DNA of 64,000 nucleotides from Sorghum bicolor (Eukaryota > Streptophyta > Magnoliopsida > Poales > Poaceae): NCBI RefSeq assembly GCF_000003195.3, contig NC_012876.2, positions 40,453,725 to 40,517,724 of the forward strand, given 5' to 3'. Positions within the stretch are counted from its first letter, which is position 1; every line of letters starts with the position of its first letter. The notes beneath the pieces are model-generated. The model saw only the letters and a program-made list of their open reading frames with translations. It was not told where the DNA came from and did not search any database. Made by a program: the position numbers and the translations under genes. Shown piece by piece: positions 1 to 11,693 of the stretch.

Positions 1-444
1 AGAACGGGTAGGGTTTATCGGCCTATGGATAAGCATCCTTTTTGGTATATTCTTATCATTTGGTTCGTCCCAGACATAGACATACTCCTTTGAAGTAGAG
101 AAACCATAGTTACTCTCTCTATTCTCCTACCATCGCCCATATATTAGATTGCTCTACTCTCTATTCCCATATTATCACCTATTGTTATCTTACCTTTAAT
201 ATTGTTCTTATTCAATTCTACCATCTTTCCTATTTACACCTACCTATCTATCTAGGTTAAGGTAGAGCGTAGATCAGTTCTCCCGTTTCCCTATGGATAC
301 GATAAAATCTTTAACTGGGTAAAAGCTACAACGGTATCCGTGCGCTTGCGGATTTATCTGTGTGCGTATAAATACCATAGTACACTCTAGTGCCATGCTG
401 GGGATGACAACCTAGTATTCAAGTGGTGTTAGCAAGTGTCAACA
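1..444 (+). repeat. RE1 5' LTR, 3' portion
   Basis: This is the distal part of the LTR, ending in gtgtcaaca just before the PBS. It matches 15803-16246 position for position. The TATA region of the 5' LTR lies to the left of the window. Confidence 0.9.
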
Positions 445-452
445 AGGATTTT

Positions 453-470
453 TGGCGCCGTTGCCGAGGA
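453..470 (+). other. RE1 primer binding site
   Basis: The motif tggcgccgttgccgagga begins eight bases after the LTR end. It matches the PBS form used by Athila-like elements, generally regarded as complementary to a tRNA-Asp 3' end. The same motif with small changes follows the LTRs of RE2 and RE4. Confidence 0.8.
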
Positions 471-512
471 AACGGTTGCTGAGTTGACTAAGAACTAAAT
501 TAATCATTTTCT

Positions 513-531
513 AATATATATATATATATAT
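513..531. repeat. (AT)n microsatellite in the RE1 leader
   Basis: A short uninterrupted run of alternating A and T lies between the PBS and the gag start. It has no coding content and may be polymorphic. Confidence 0.7.
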
Positions 532-599
532 TTCGTTTTATCCTTTGCCTCATCTCTGCTATTCTTTCTTCTTATATAATCCATGATTTCTGGTCTATC

Positions 600-2164
600 A
601 TGAATGTAAACATGTCTATCTATCAATTTCATAGACCTACGGGCACACATCTCGATCCACCAAAATCTTCAAAGCCTATCATAGCATCTAGTTTTGAGAT
701 AGACCCCGAATACATAGAATTTTTTAAAAACCAACCTTTCTCAAGAGAAGGTGAAGAAAACCCATACACACACCTAAGAGAGTTTTATCGAGTCTGTGAC
801 CTCCTTCTCATAGAAGGCATGTCCGATGAGACCCTTAATTGGAAGCTCTTTCCATTCTCTTTAACAGGAAAAGCTAGACATTGGTATAAACTCAAAGTAG
901 GGAGTGTTGATGGAGATTGGAAGGAGTTATATAATAGCTTGCTTTTTAAATATTTCCAATCTCCAAAGTGGCGAAACTTCGAAGTGAGATTATTTCTTTT
1001 AGACAACTGGAAGAAGAATCTCTTGGCAAATCATGGGACCGCTTTATTAACCTTACTCTCACTGGCCCAAAGCTTTCTATTTCGGGAGAAGTTCTTCTAA
1101 TTCACTTTTTTGAGGGCCTTAGTAGGGAAAATAAGCAAACCTTGAATACAGCCTCTAGAGGATCCTTCTATCACCTACCTGCTAGTGAAGCTAGGGATTT
1201 AATTGATTTATTGAGTGGAAAGTTTCCTAGCATTTATAGCCCTGAGAAAGAGAAAGAACCAGTTCCTAGACAAGAAGAAGAAGTTTCGATAGCCAGATCA
1301 CAACCACTTCAATCCCAAACTTTAGCTATCGATCCTAAACCATCAATACCCCAAATTTCTCCAAGAGAGGAAGGAATTCTGACCTTAAATCTTTCAAATG
1401 CTGATGGTTTAGACTTCTGGTTCCATAAGAGACCTTCAAGCAGGGATAATTCAAATCCTTACAATAATGGTTCTCTTAGAGAATGTCCTGGTTCCTGTTA
1501 TGAAGAAGTCGAGGATGACATATCAAGTGAAGAAGAGCAAAACCATATAGAATATTCTATCTGCTCCCCTTCCATGTTCACAAATTCTACATCCATCCTT
1601 GACCTTAGAGATCCCTCTTATCCCTCTCCTTTTAAGTCTCATGATGATCCTAACAATCCATCAAGACGATCAAACCATAGGAGTCATAAAGACCATGAGG
1701 ATGACATGTCAAGTAATGTCATAGAAGGAGAGCTAAGCCATATAGAAAATTCTAACACCTCCCCTTTCCTGATCACAAGTTCTAAATGGCTAGAATGTGT
1801 AGAATGGATGGATAAGGAAGAAGCCTTAATGGATTCTGACTTTGGCTCAATTTCAAATGGTGAGTTCTTGACTCCCTTTGAAGATGAGATTCATCCAACT
1901 ACAGAAGAGGACATATTTGAGACCAATCCAGCAGAACCTCCAAACATTCAGATTGGAGACGAAGATAACATTAATGAGCATGGAATATATTTCATAGCCA
2001 CTTCGTTTACTCCATGCTCATATGCAACATCTTGCCAATCTATTGGTCTCTCCAACATCACCACATTTGAGATCTCCAATCCCCTCTTCCTTTCTATTTA
2101 TAAAAACTTTAAAAGGGCGGTTGTCGATGCATATGTCTATAATAAATATTGCAGATCTCGTTGA
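600..2164 (+). pseudogene. gag: RE1 gag, one frameshift
   Basis: Gag is the capsid/nucleocapsid precursor that packages element RNA in cytoplasmic particles. The retrotransposon gag core is visible: HLREFYRVCDLLLIEG, then LFPFSLTGKARHWY, both from the first frame (600 to about 950). The core resumes in another frame near 950 (FRQLEEESLGKSWDRF) and stays open to a TGA at 2162-2164. A single-base indel near 950-956 therefore breaks the gene. Nothing else disrupts the roughly 520 codons. The C-terminal 250 residues are acidic, rich in Ser, Asp and Glu, and I see no CCHC zinc knuckle and no protease. The start at 600 is the first ATG after the leader. This gag is clearly divergent from the gag of RE2, RE4 and RE5. 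Confidence 0.8.
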
Positions 2165-2534
2165 GTTGATCTTGATATAGGTCAGCGTTGGAAGGGAAAC
2201 CACTTCGCCGACATAAATTGATGGTTTCCCATGGACAAGCTTAGTGTCCTAAAATAAGCAATGATCAGATCGTAACAGGAGCTTTTAATTTTTGCAACAT
2301 TACCTGGTGTATTGAGCATATAATGATAATTGTAAAAATATTCCTTCGGATATTCTTGTCACTAACCTTTCCAGGATTAGAGCAAGAAGATTGGATGAAT
2401 GACAAAGACAAGGTATGTCCAACCAATCATGATGCAACACTGAATTAAATTCATCCAAACTTGAATTTTGCAAAATTCAAGCTTGGGGGAGTACTTTACA
2501 TAAAAACATCCTTTGCCATGTTGCTATGTTGGTT
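2165..2534 (+). other. RE1 post-gag non-coding segment with internal polypurine tract
   Basis: No open frame of note follows gag. A polypurine-like motif, aagcttgggggagta (2479-2493), sits here. It resembles the tract directly before the 3' LTR at 14865-14878, but no LTR edge follows it. It may be a second plus-strand priming site or a remnant. Confidence 0.55.
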
Positions 2535-2539
2535 GTCCC

Positions 2540-3733
2540 TGTTGATATTTGGGAACGCAATAAGGAAATCATCCGCAAGCGCACGGATATCGGTGAGCAT
2601 TTCACCCGGGAGGTTTTCCAGAGTATCGTATTTATATTTTTACCACTGGGAGAAAGGGTGCATCTGACTAACCAAATCTATTGCTACTATCCCTTTAGGC
2701 ACAAAGAATGTCTTTCGATGTGAGTGATAAATAGAGAAGACTGCAACCGTAGTCTCCTTCTAACCTTGGTAAGGATGATCTACTGTTCTAATGGGGAGGC
2801 TAACGGAATCTAGACACCACAAAGGATGTTCAACCCGCACCTATAAACCCTATCCTTCCTGCTAACGAGATGTGATCTACAAAGGTAGCTAGGAATTGTC
2901 ACGTTCCTCACTACTACCACGGTCCAGCTAGTCAGGGAATATCTATGAGTACCCCAGCCTAAACACCACGTTTACGCCAGCAATGATTACTCTAAACTCT
3001 ACGCGAAGAGATTAAAGTAAACTCATAAACCATAAGAACAATAAAACAAGAACTTACTAGAATTTAGAAGTCGAATTACTGAAGAATCCTAGGAGCAAGC
3101 TTCGGGTTAGGAGAACTTGATCCCGCAGGTACAAGCTTGGAGTAGTCACCGACAAGCCGGGCTTCCTCCACTCTACACCTCCACTCTATCTCTCTCAATC
3201 TAGTAGAAACTAGAAGATCTATTTCTACCTTACATTGATTGCTAAGCCTAAAAGGAAATATTAATTAGAGAAGAGGTTTTCCTTCGAGGGCACCCCTCAG
3301 TCTCTATAATAATTTCTTCATGTCTTCTCCAGGGGCCAGGGGGGCCTCGCTTATATAGTCCTCCCCTTCTATGCGTTTTTGGGTCCATAGCCGAGGTGGT
3401 ACTATGTTTTTCTTGATCCAATAGGTCGGTGGAATATCCTGAGCGAAGGAGTCTTGAATGCCCTGGGCCTGGCCCAGCTTCGCCTCCGCTTCGGTCTCGT
3501 GGCTTCTGGAGTCTTCTAGATGATGTAAAATTGCACGGTGCGTTGATATCTCTATGTAATCCTGACATGTGGGCCTTTCTTCCTTATTTCCTGATAACCC
3601 CCTGCAGAAACAGATAAACAACAAAACTCGTGGAATTATGTCAGATCAAACCCTAATTCTAGGTGATGGTTGCATATTGGTCCTTTCTCTTGTTTATTTG
3701 ATAATTAAAATTGATACTTAAGAACCGTCAACA
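2540..3733 (-). repeat. Solo LTR, Athila-like family, with 5-bp target duplication
   Basis: The 1194-bp segment begins tgttgatattt and ends gaaccgtcaaca, that is TG..CA read on either strand. It is flanked by the direct repeat gtccc at 2535-2539 and 3734-3738. No internal region is present, so it is a solo LTR left by intra-element recombination. A TATA box on the minus strand and a following ggccaggggg motif match other LTRs in the window. It sits in the 3' non-coding part of RE1. Confidence 0.9.
3351..3359 (-). promoter_or_regulatory. TATA box of the solo LTR
   Basis: The minus strand reads ctatataag, just upstream of a C/G-rich stretch (ggcccccctggcccctgg). The same TATA-plus-ccctggcccctgg arrangement occurs in the RE1 and RE4 LTRs. 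Confidence 0.6.
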
Positions 3734-3738
3734 GTCCC

Positions 3739-4877
3739 TACCTTTGAGACATGCTCAATTTGTTAAACGCTAATCATTCTATTTTCATCTCCACTTGAGT
3801 AGATCTCTATAATGCTGTCATGCTACCTTTGTCTATTCACAAGTAAGTGTTGGTTTGGAAGTACTTGACATACTTCCATTGGCATTTAAATTAAGCGTGG
3901 TGCTTAAGTTAAATAGCCTTCCTTAATCTGATTAGACATGGAGTCTAGTTTGGTTACTAAACTAAAAAAACTGCTTGTGTAGACGTTGGTATATTTTGTC
4001 GGTCTAACCCCTGCAGAAAAACTTTCAATATCGACCTGGGAAGTCCTGAGATAAACTCACATTGGAGACAAAGAGAGAGACACATGAAGTTTAACAATTT
4101 ACACAAGGAAGACATAGCTCATAAGAGATGACCCATGGAGGGTGCCACAAACACGATGCACAACCGCTAAGAAAGGAAAGCTTCCACAAGGTGATACTGT
4201 ACCATCACTCTTCAACTAAGGTAACATCTTAAGGTACATGACTATCACTTTTTTAAGCTTCTCCTTGGTTCTGGCATTCACATAAAGAGACAACCATGTA
4301 TGATTTATAACTCCAAATTAACCAACCCAACTGATTCAACATGTGTAGTCCTTTAATATTTGTTCCTAGTACTACCTCCATGATCCCACAATCCTAATCA
4401 TATGAGCTAAATCTTACACATTCAATCTTTGGGAAGATATAAAGAAAGAGACATATACATAGATAGATTATCTTTCCATAAGGTTGAGCGATATGATCTC
4501 ACAAATGTTTTAAATGCTACACTCATGAACTTATCACCCATCAACTTTGTCTTGCTCCCTATGCTTGAGGATAGAGAAGAATAAATATACTGTTGGTTCT
4601 GTTGGTGTTTTCCACCAACAGGACCCATGCACTTGATCTCTGCCTTGCCTCTATGAGTAGGACATATTTTGAGAAACATAGAGGATTTTACAACTCCCAT
4701 ATTCCACCAAGTGAAAGACTTGGATCTACAAGCACAAACACATTGAGCAGGATGCTGCCAACGCCGCACTTCGAACTGCTGGGCAAACGAAGAACATGGG
4801 TGACACCGTATCAAGAGGTGCAGACGTCATGGTCCGCACCTAAATCAAATGACGCACCTAAAGAATGAACAGTGAGT
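3739..4877 (+). other. RE1 3' non-coding region, first part
   Basis: This is AT-rich sequence between the solo LTR and RE2. Short overlapping ORFs on both strands at 4422-4868 show no recognisable domain. I see no promoter or RNA gene. It continues at 13750 after RE2. Confidence 0.5.
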
Positions 4878-4882
4878 GTGGT

Positions 4883-6933
4883 TGTTGGCATTTCTTAACG
4901 TCATCACTAAGAACAGGGTTTAATCCGTCCTCAGCAACGATGTCAGAAATGTCGTGATAACACTTACTAATGCAATCACCAAGATTAGAGTATAAATCCA
5001 TCCTAAGCAACGGTGCTAGAAATGCTTGTTAGCGTTTCTTAGCGTCGCTACCTAGAATAGGGTTCTGCTCTACTCATGATAATGGCATTGGCAGTGTTAT
5101 ATTGGCAGATCCGTAGCATCACCACCTTGAATAGGAAGCTAGATCTACCTTCCCGATAACGGCGCCTTATTACCATTAGGGTAGGGTTCCAGTTCTTAAT
5201 CATGGTAGTGGCACTAGGATTGCCATGTTGGTATTCCTTAACAAGTCACTAGCTCGGTGCATGTCTAGCAACAATGTTAAGTATATACTGGGGTGATAGT
5301 TCCTTAGGTTTGGAGTTTAAGTACCGCAAGCGGATGGGAATTATCATGTAGCATTTCAACCCAGTGATTTACCGAGTGTCGTATTTATAGGTTCGCTCTA
5401 AGGAAGGCTTAATATGTTAAGGATTCTAAGATAAGCATAGATCAGAGTAATTATGATAGCAATAATGGAATCAAAAGTCATAGCAGGTGATAAACATTTA
5501 TATGTAGAATAGTGATCCATCAAAATCTAGGCATGGCATATGGGCTAAGGAATAAAAAGAGACTAAAAGAATGAATTGAATCAAAGAATAATCAAACAAC
5601 CTATTGGAGCAGGTGTGGTCCTAGATACAGATCATGTCATATAACAAGTTAATCATGTAATTATACTACTTAGATCTAGTCCTGTGTTTAGATGGTTTGG
5701 GAGGCTACGCGAGTACTGGTCTGCCAGCAACCTCCGTGACTATTTAGACTCCTACACCCTAGCCAAACATGGGGGAATGCCAAGGACGGACAGGGCTATC
5801 ACCACCTACCGCCATCCCCTCAACCATGGACTAGGACAATGCATTTACCCGACCTTTACACCCAAGCACCATGCTTACATGCAAAGAACCTACTCGGACT
5901 CCCCCGGGTCCCCAACCCTACGGATCGACAGGTAAGAAGCCTGAGCCTAATCAAAACAGCATGATAAACCCCCATCTTCACACAAAGCTATTTCTAGGCA
6001 ATTAATTGACATGAAGCAATTAGACTAAAGTCCTAAGTGAGAATAATACAACATACACTTAGCACTAGTTCATATAATACACTACTAGCCCTAGGGTAGC
6101 ATTATACTATAAGAACTATATACTAAAATGTATGTCATATCATTTTCACTAGAACTATATTCTAGTTCATATGCTAGCATCATAAAACAGGGCCTATGAT
6201 CTATGTCATATACCATAGCATAAGAACTATACTCTAGTTCATATGAAGATCTATATCGGACATGATAAGGCATGGACTTGGAGTAAAGATATTCTTTATT
6301 CATACCCAAGTTTCTCTCCAAGGAGCCAAGCCCTCCTTGATAGCTCACCCAACTCTCTCTCTAAAAGCTAAAAGGAAAAACTAAGAAGAGGTAGTGCCCA
6401 AATGCCTTGAAGGTGGAGTGTTGATTGTGAATGTGATGATATCCATGGAGCCTCCCTCTCCCCCTCCTTAAATAGGTGGGGAAGGTCAGTTCCCCAGGGT
6501 GTAAACTGCAATTTGCACGCGGGGACTGCGGGAGGATAGGCTCAGCACCGCTCTGCGAAAGGCGGTGCCGAGATGGGCTGGGCCAGGGTCGACCGACCCT
6601 AGGGGGCGGCCGCCCCCTGGTGTGCCCCGCTGGCCCCGACCCGAAGCCCGTTGCCTTCCTCTCGGGCCCCTGAGTCCAGATCCACCTGCAAATTGATGCA
6701 CTTCTATATTGGGCTTTTGGGTACTTGTTTATTTGCGCATTTTTTGATGTGTCGGATTGCGCCTTTTTATTTGCTTTCCACCTGTATGCCTGTATATGAT
6801 CTGCAAAACACAACTTGCACTACATGTGGAACTTGGTAAGCATTTAATAAGTATATGTGAGTAAAATACATGCTTTTCTTCCTTTGCATGGACTATGTTG
6901 GCGGGGTAAATATGTCATTAAGAACCGCCAACA
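4883..6933 (-). repeat. RE2 3' LTR
   Basis: The LTR is 2051 bp, begins tgttggcatttc and ends gaaccgccaaca. Near its left edge are two PBS-like motifs (4932-4950 and 5006-5023). The second is followed by a copy of the LTR edge. A GC-rich palindromic block lies at about 6590-6640, with a TATA box at 6466-6474 on the minus strand. Confidence 0.92.
6466..6474 (-). promoter_or_regulatory. TATA box of RE2 3' LTR
   Basis: The minus strand reads tatttaagg, followed by a C-poor gagggggagaggg leader. The equivalent site in the 5' LTR is 13277-13285. Confidence 0.5.
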
Positions 6934-6951
6934 AACTCCCCCAAGCTTACC
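6934..6951 (-). other. RE2 polypurine tract
   Basis: On the minus strand ggtaagcttgggggagtt abuts the 3' LTR. The same tract precedes the LTRs at 14879, 50098, 24265 (minus) and 59969 (minus), which groups these elements together. Confidence 0.8.
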
Positions 6952-8009
6952 CCTTGATCGTCCTCGAGCAAGAAGATCTTGGTTGTTGATCAGGAGTTGG
7001 TACAATATTTTCACTTCTATCCAGTACATACCTTCAACCAAGAATTCTCCTTTGAATTTTGAACAGATATGTCATGGGGCTTATTGCTCATGCCTTGGGT
7101 CCTTAAGCATTTGCAGGATGGATTTGATCAGATCGAGTGCTATATCCCTAGTTCTTTACTTCACCTTTGTTCCAGAGTTTTTGATTTTCAAAACTTAGCA
7201 CATTTATTTGTCAAATTAAAGAATGGATCCAAAGAGAAAGTTAATCATACCATTGAATTTTTGAAAACTTTTTCTTTTCCATCATTCTCTTTTTGTCTAT
7301 TAGAGACACATGGCTGTGGCTAATTCTACTGTTGGGCACTTGCCCATTTTTTTTCGAGGTTCCGAACACATGTCCCTTTTTATTTCCTCGTGATCTTTCT
7401 TTTTGAGGTTTCGGACACATGTCCCTTTTTATTTCCTCGGATGCTTTTTTTTTCTTTTTCATAGCCATATGCCTTCGAACAAACTTTTGAGATGATAACA
7501 TAATGAAATATTTTTGTTTTCAATGGTATGACAACCTCTCAAAGGGTCAACAAAGCTTAATCTAACTCAATGTGATTATTTTATTTTTGTAAAACTTCAG
7601 AACTCTAGCGTTGTTTAGAACAGGATACTAGCAGCTCAGATCATCACAAATATATCCATTAATTACTTTAGACTTTAAATAGAGCATTTTGCAACCCACA
7701 CATTTAATCATTTTATTAATTTGGAGAATTCAAGGTTGAAACTAGATACTGGAAAGAAATTACGATAGAGCAACTATTCATCATTTCAACAAGGAAGAAA
7801 CATATATCTTACATCACATATAAGAGTGGAATTATATTTTTGTCTTTTTGCATTTTTCATTTTTTTATATGCAATAATTAAAACATGAATTTAACTAATG
7901 GAAATTTCATAAAGTAAACATGCTAATTTAAAATTAAGGATGCATGAAAATAAATATACAATGCAGATAACCTCGGGATTGGGGGTCCTCCCCCAAGCTA
8001 GCTTCTGGC
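6952..8009 (-). other. RE2 3' non-coding region with conserved module
   Basis: No gene is visible. The part at about 7305-7440 matches a block shared with the 3' regions of RE1, RE4 and RE5 (cacttgcccatttt, cgaggttccgaacac). Here the unit cgaggttccgaacacatgtc appears twice, the second copy slightly changed. Confidence 0.6.
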
Positions 8010-9569
8010 CTAGGGGTTGTACCCCATGTACCGCCAGAAGTCTTGGAACTGTTTCAGCAGCTGATCTTGGCGAGCTTGCATTTCTTCTTGCTGCTGCTGG
8101 TGCCAGACCTGTTGTTGCTGTTGCCATAGCAACCCTTGCTGGTGCCACTCCATGGCCTGCTGGTGGTGCGCATCGGTGGTTTGGATGTGTTGTTGGAGAG
8201 TATCCAGGATCTCATCCGTGCGCACCACCAGTCCCCCAAGCTAAGCTTGGAGGCGCTCCAAGTCGGTTCGGCCTACTGTGGAGGCCGAAGCATATTCTTC
8301 TAGTGATTCGGCCCTCCAGTGCAATTGTTGTTCCCAAGCGCTGGAATCCGCCTCAGCCCACCACTCAACACCTTGTGTCGGCATGGGTGTGTCCCACCCC
8401 GACTGGTAGATCGGCTGTGTATAGGAGGGTGGTGGCTAGGAGCTGGATCCACCGATGTCCCTGCCAGAAACACTACGCCTTCGTGCAGTTTCACCTGTCT
8501 GCAGATCAAAGGTTAGTCTCCCAGAGTTATACAAGCGTAGACCCAGGTTAGGTAACCGGATTACGTTTGTATACCCTGGGAAATAAAACACAAGACCGCC
8601 CGCATTATCTCTTTTCAAATGGTGACCTTGGATAAGATAGGTTTCATTAATCATGGTGCGTGGAATTTGAATATAATCAAGATCTTGCCTTTCCAACGCA
8701 CCAATGGCCGTGGCAACACGTGTTATGAGTGAAGTCAAAGAGATAGGGGTGGTTGTCTTGATTATATCTAACCAATGCCTTACAATTTCTTGCACAGGCG
8801 CAACTTTTATTTTCATTCTAGCTGCGTAAAGTAACCTCATTTCATTTACTCGCACAACGTGGGTATCCTGGCTAGGAAACATTGTTATGGATAGCCAAAG
8901 GTGTAAAAACCTTAGAGTGGGGTGTTGGATGTGGGCATTTCTAGGATAGTATTTTCCAGTGTGAACTTGCCCCATGATTTCTTCCCAAAACTTATCCTTA
9001 TTAAACCCTTTTGTGGCATGCACTAAATCAAGAGAGCATCTTTGATGAAAACCAAGGTATTTGCTTAAGTCTTTCCAAAAGATAGCATATTCATTTCCAA
9101 ATAAATGAACAAAAATACCTTCATATGTTTCTCTTAAAGTGCATAGGAATTGAATGGTAAGGGTATAGGATCCATACTCAGTTATGGGGTGAATGTTGTC
9201 CCACCCGACGGCTTTCCATATGGAGAGGAATTCAGAGTCCATACCGATGTCGGAGAGGAGCGAGTCATCGTAGACCGGCGTATGGAGGAAGATCCGATCC
9301 TTGAGCATGTTGTAGGCTTGATGTTCTCGATCACCCACCTAGTCGAATTGGTGGGCTCCTCCTTCTTCATGTTGTTCCTCCTCTTGTTCCTCCTCTTCTT
9401 CTTCCTCTACCTCTTCATCTACCTCCTCGATCTCCGGGGATTCTTCCTCAGCGGAGGGACTCCATCGGGGATCGGTGTAGTATGAGGAAGTGCTCTGATA
9501 GGGGCGCTTCGAGGATGACCTCGTGACTCTTTTAAACGCCCCCGAAACTGTTGTGCCGAACCTTTTCAT
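8010..9569 (-). pseudogene. RE2 ATHILA ORF-1/env-like protein, three amber stops
   Basis: A single minus-strand frame runs 520 codons from ATG 9569 to the stop at 8010, broken only by in-frame TAG codons near 9339, 8436 and 8242. No indel is seen. The N-terminus is basic and then strongly acidic (runs of Glu). The middle (YEGIFVHLFGNEYAIFWKDL, LVHATKGFNKDKFWEEI, RFLHLWLSITMFPSQDTHV) looks like the ATHILA ORF-1 family, which fills the env position in Athila elements. The C-terminus is Gln-rich (QQGLLWQQQQQVWHQQQQEE) and probably coiled-coil. I see no clear signal peptide or membrane segment, so an envelope role is not shown. The frame has its own upstream TATA block. Family assignment is from memory of its pattern. 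Confidence 0.7.
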
Positions 9570-9729
9570 GGTGCAATGCTTGCACCAGTGGATAGCTAGC
9601 TTGGATAGGTGATTTTTTTATGAGGTTTCTGCTGGTGGTTGGTTGGAAATAGCAAAGATGTGAAAGTGTTGCTTGGAGAGTGAAGATGGAAGTGATGAAG
9701 TGAAGTGAGAATGGGTGGAGAGGGCCACA

Positions 9730-9975
9730 CCCGAACCCCTGGTATTTATAGTTTGAAAATGCAGGTGGATTCGGGGTGAGGGCAACGGCTAGGAGCCTCC
9801 CCCAGCTAGCCGTTGGCCAGAGCCATTGGGGGGGGGGTCGGCCGACCCTAGGGGCGGCCGCCCCCTGGTAGGCCCCGCTGCTCCCCAGCTTTTGTCTCCA
9901 TCTTTCAACGGCTAGTTTTTGAAGTTTTCCGTCGGCATATTGATGCACTTCTAGCTGAAAAAATGACTTTTGCAA
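9730..9975 (-). promoter_or_regulatory. Internal promoter-like block of RE2, related to its LTR U3
   Basis: A TATA box (actataaatacc on the minus strand, 9741-9752) lies about 170 bp before the env-like start. Upstream of it is a GC-rich palindromic block (9830-9885) containing ggtcggccgaccctagggg and ggcggccgccccctgg, then attgatgcacttcta (9941-9955). The same three parts occur in the same order, with similar spacing, in both RE2 LTRs (left copy 6466-6700). The block looks like an internal duplicate of the LTR promoter. Promoter activity is inferred. Confidence 0.6.
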
Positions 9976-10175
9976 TTTCCAACATTTATTTGTAAAATTT
10001 TTATTTTCGAAAAATTTTGAAAAAATGTTTTTCTATTATTTTATTTTATTTCCTAGTTGAAAATGAATTTTTGAATATTTTTCAATTTTTTAAGATAACT
10101 ACCGATTACCTTCGGCAGAGGCTCAAAAAAAAATGTTTATAGTCCTTTTGAGAAGGACTCTTCCGTCGTTTGAAT

Positions 10176-11540
10176 TTACCCTGCATGGTTAGTCGGAGAG
10201 TTCTCGGGTTGCCCCGGGAGTCTACCCGCATTCTCAGTAGGAATTGCAGCGGCGATCTGAGCTAGTTGTGTTTCTATCATTTTATTAAAGCTCAGTTGGT
10301 TTTGTACGGAAGAGGCAAGGTATTCTATTTTTGTATTTATGTTTTCTAAAACCTTATCATTGGACAGCAACTTTTTAGTTAAGTTTTCATTTATTTTAGC
10401 TTGTCCAAGAACTAGGTCTTTTAATGAAGGTTGATCCGAATTAAAACTCGAATTACCTTGGAATGAAGAGCGTGACTGATTATTCCAACCATTACCTTGG
10501 TTAGCGCCTCCTTGTTGGCGGAACCCGTTGTTGATGTAGGCAGCGTCTTCACGAGTTTTGGGGCAACCATTCCCCGAATGGCCAACTTCTCCATAGACCT
10601 CGCACGTCATGTGCGAGTCTATGGCCTTCACCGAGTTCGAGGAGTTCTCTTGGTTCCTCTCGGTGAGTTGCTTCATCAATAAATCTATTTTTGCGGCAAG
10701 CATATCCGTCTCCTTCACGGTATGCATGCCTTTTTGTGTTTTGGCAGCTGGTGGTTGAGTTCTGTCCTCCCCCCAGCTCTAGTGTTCTACCATCTTCTCG
10801 ATCAGGGCCTTGGCCCCGGCGGTGGTAAGTGATAGGAACGCGCCTCCAGCGGCGGCGTCTAGGTGTCCCTTCGACATGGGCGTGAGCCCATTGTAGAAGC
10901 TCTGGAGCACCATGCAGTTCTCCATGCCGTGATGGGGGCAGCTTAGGATTTACTCTTCTAGCCGCTCCCATGCTTCAGGGATTGTTTCGCTGGCATTTTG
11001 TTGAAAACTGGCAATCCTTCCCCTCAAAGCATTAGTTTTGCTTATGGGGAAGAACTTGGCGAGGAATGCCACGGAGCATTTTGCCCACATGGTGACAGCT
11101 TCCTTATCTTGATAGAACCACCTCTTCGCCTTCCCCACGAGGGAGAAAGGAAAGAGGCGGAGCCGAATGACATCAAGAGTAATGTCCTTGATGATAATCG
11201 TGTCACATAGCTCCAGGAAGTGTTGAAGGTGTGCATTTGCATCCTCGCTTGGCAAGCCACAGAATGGGCTCGCCCGCACCATGGTGATCAGGCCGGTGTG
11301 TAGCTCGAAGTTCTTGCCAGCCGTGTCAACAGCGGGGCCAGTGGCCATGTTGGTGACAGCGGGCACGGAGAACTCGCGGAGTGTCTTCTCGGCGGCCATG
11401 AGTTCGTTTGGGGTTGGTGCGGTACCGGCTGGTTCACTTGTCGGTGGAGTAGCAGAAGACGAAACGGTTCGAGACCGTCTAGTCCTTAGGAGTGCCTCAG
11501 GATCGAAGATGTAGTTTTCTGGCAAAGAGAAACCAGGCAT
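10176..11540 (-). pseudogene. gag: RE2 gag with two in-frame stops
   Basis: The frame runs 455 codons from ATG 11540 to the stop at 10176, interrupted only by TAA (10950-10952) and TAG (10779-10781). The capsid core shows ANAHLQHFLELCDTI, RLRLFPFSLVGKAKRWFY, FFPISKTNALRGRIASFQQ and FYNGL. The nucleocapsid knuckle reads CEVYGEVGHSGNGC, so the second metal-binding Cys of C-x2-C-x4-H-x4-C is now Tyr. The tail (NENLTKKLLSNDKVLENINT, MIETQLAQIAAAIP) is shared with RE4 and RE5, where a protease follows. Here the frame stops soon after, so the protease is missing. The encoded nucleocapsid would bind zinc poorly. Confidence 0.82.
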
Positions 11541-11667
11541 ACACTATTCCTCCAGTTTCATCCACAACAGGGAGAAAACAGGCAGAGTTAGCCTGCATAA
11601 CAATTGACTCATTACGCACATCAGATTACTTGATTATATTTATCTAGAATCATTTTCATATTAGCCT

Positions 11668-11685
11668 TCCCCGGCAACGACACCA
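11668..11685 (-). other. RE2 primer binding site
   Basis: The minus strand reads tggtgtcgttgccgggga, starting eight bases after the 5' LTR end. It is the same PBS type as RE1 and RE4. Confidence 0.8.
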
Positions 11686-11693
11686 AAAATGCT

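Noticed and set aside
4422..4868. Overlapping plus- and minus-strand frames of 91 and 130 codons
   Set aside because: No recognisable motif; they lie in the RE1 3' non-coding region and neither is preceded by promoter signals.
5684..5935. An 83-codon frame present in both RE2 LTRs (also 12494-12745)
   Set aside because: The two copies differ by several amino acid changes and show no domain; it lies in the LTR and is best explained as chance.
6361..6839. Overlapping frames in the GC-rich part of the RE2 LTR
   Set aside because: They occur on both strands around a palindromic block and have no domain.
9150..9485. Plus-strand frame with a hydrophobic Leu/Phe run resembling a membrane segment
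   Set aside because: It is the reverse of the Glu-rich run in the env-like ORF on the minus strand.
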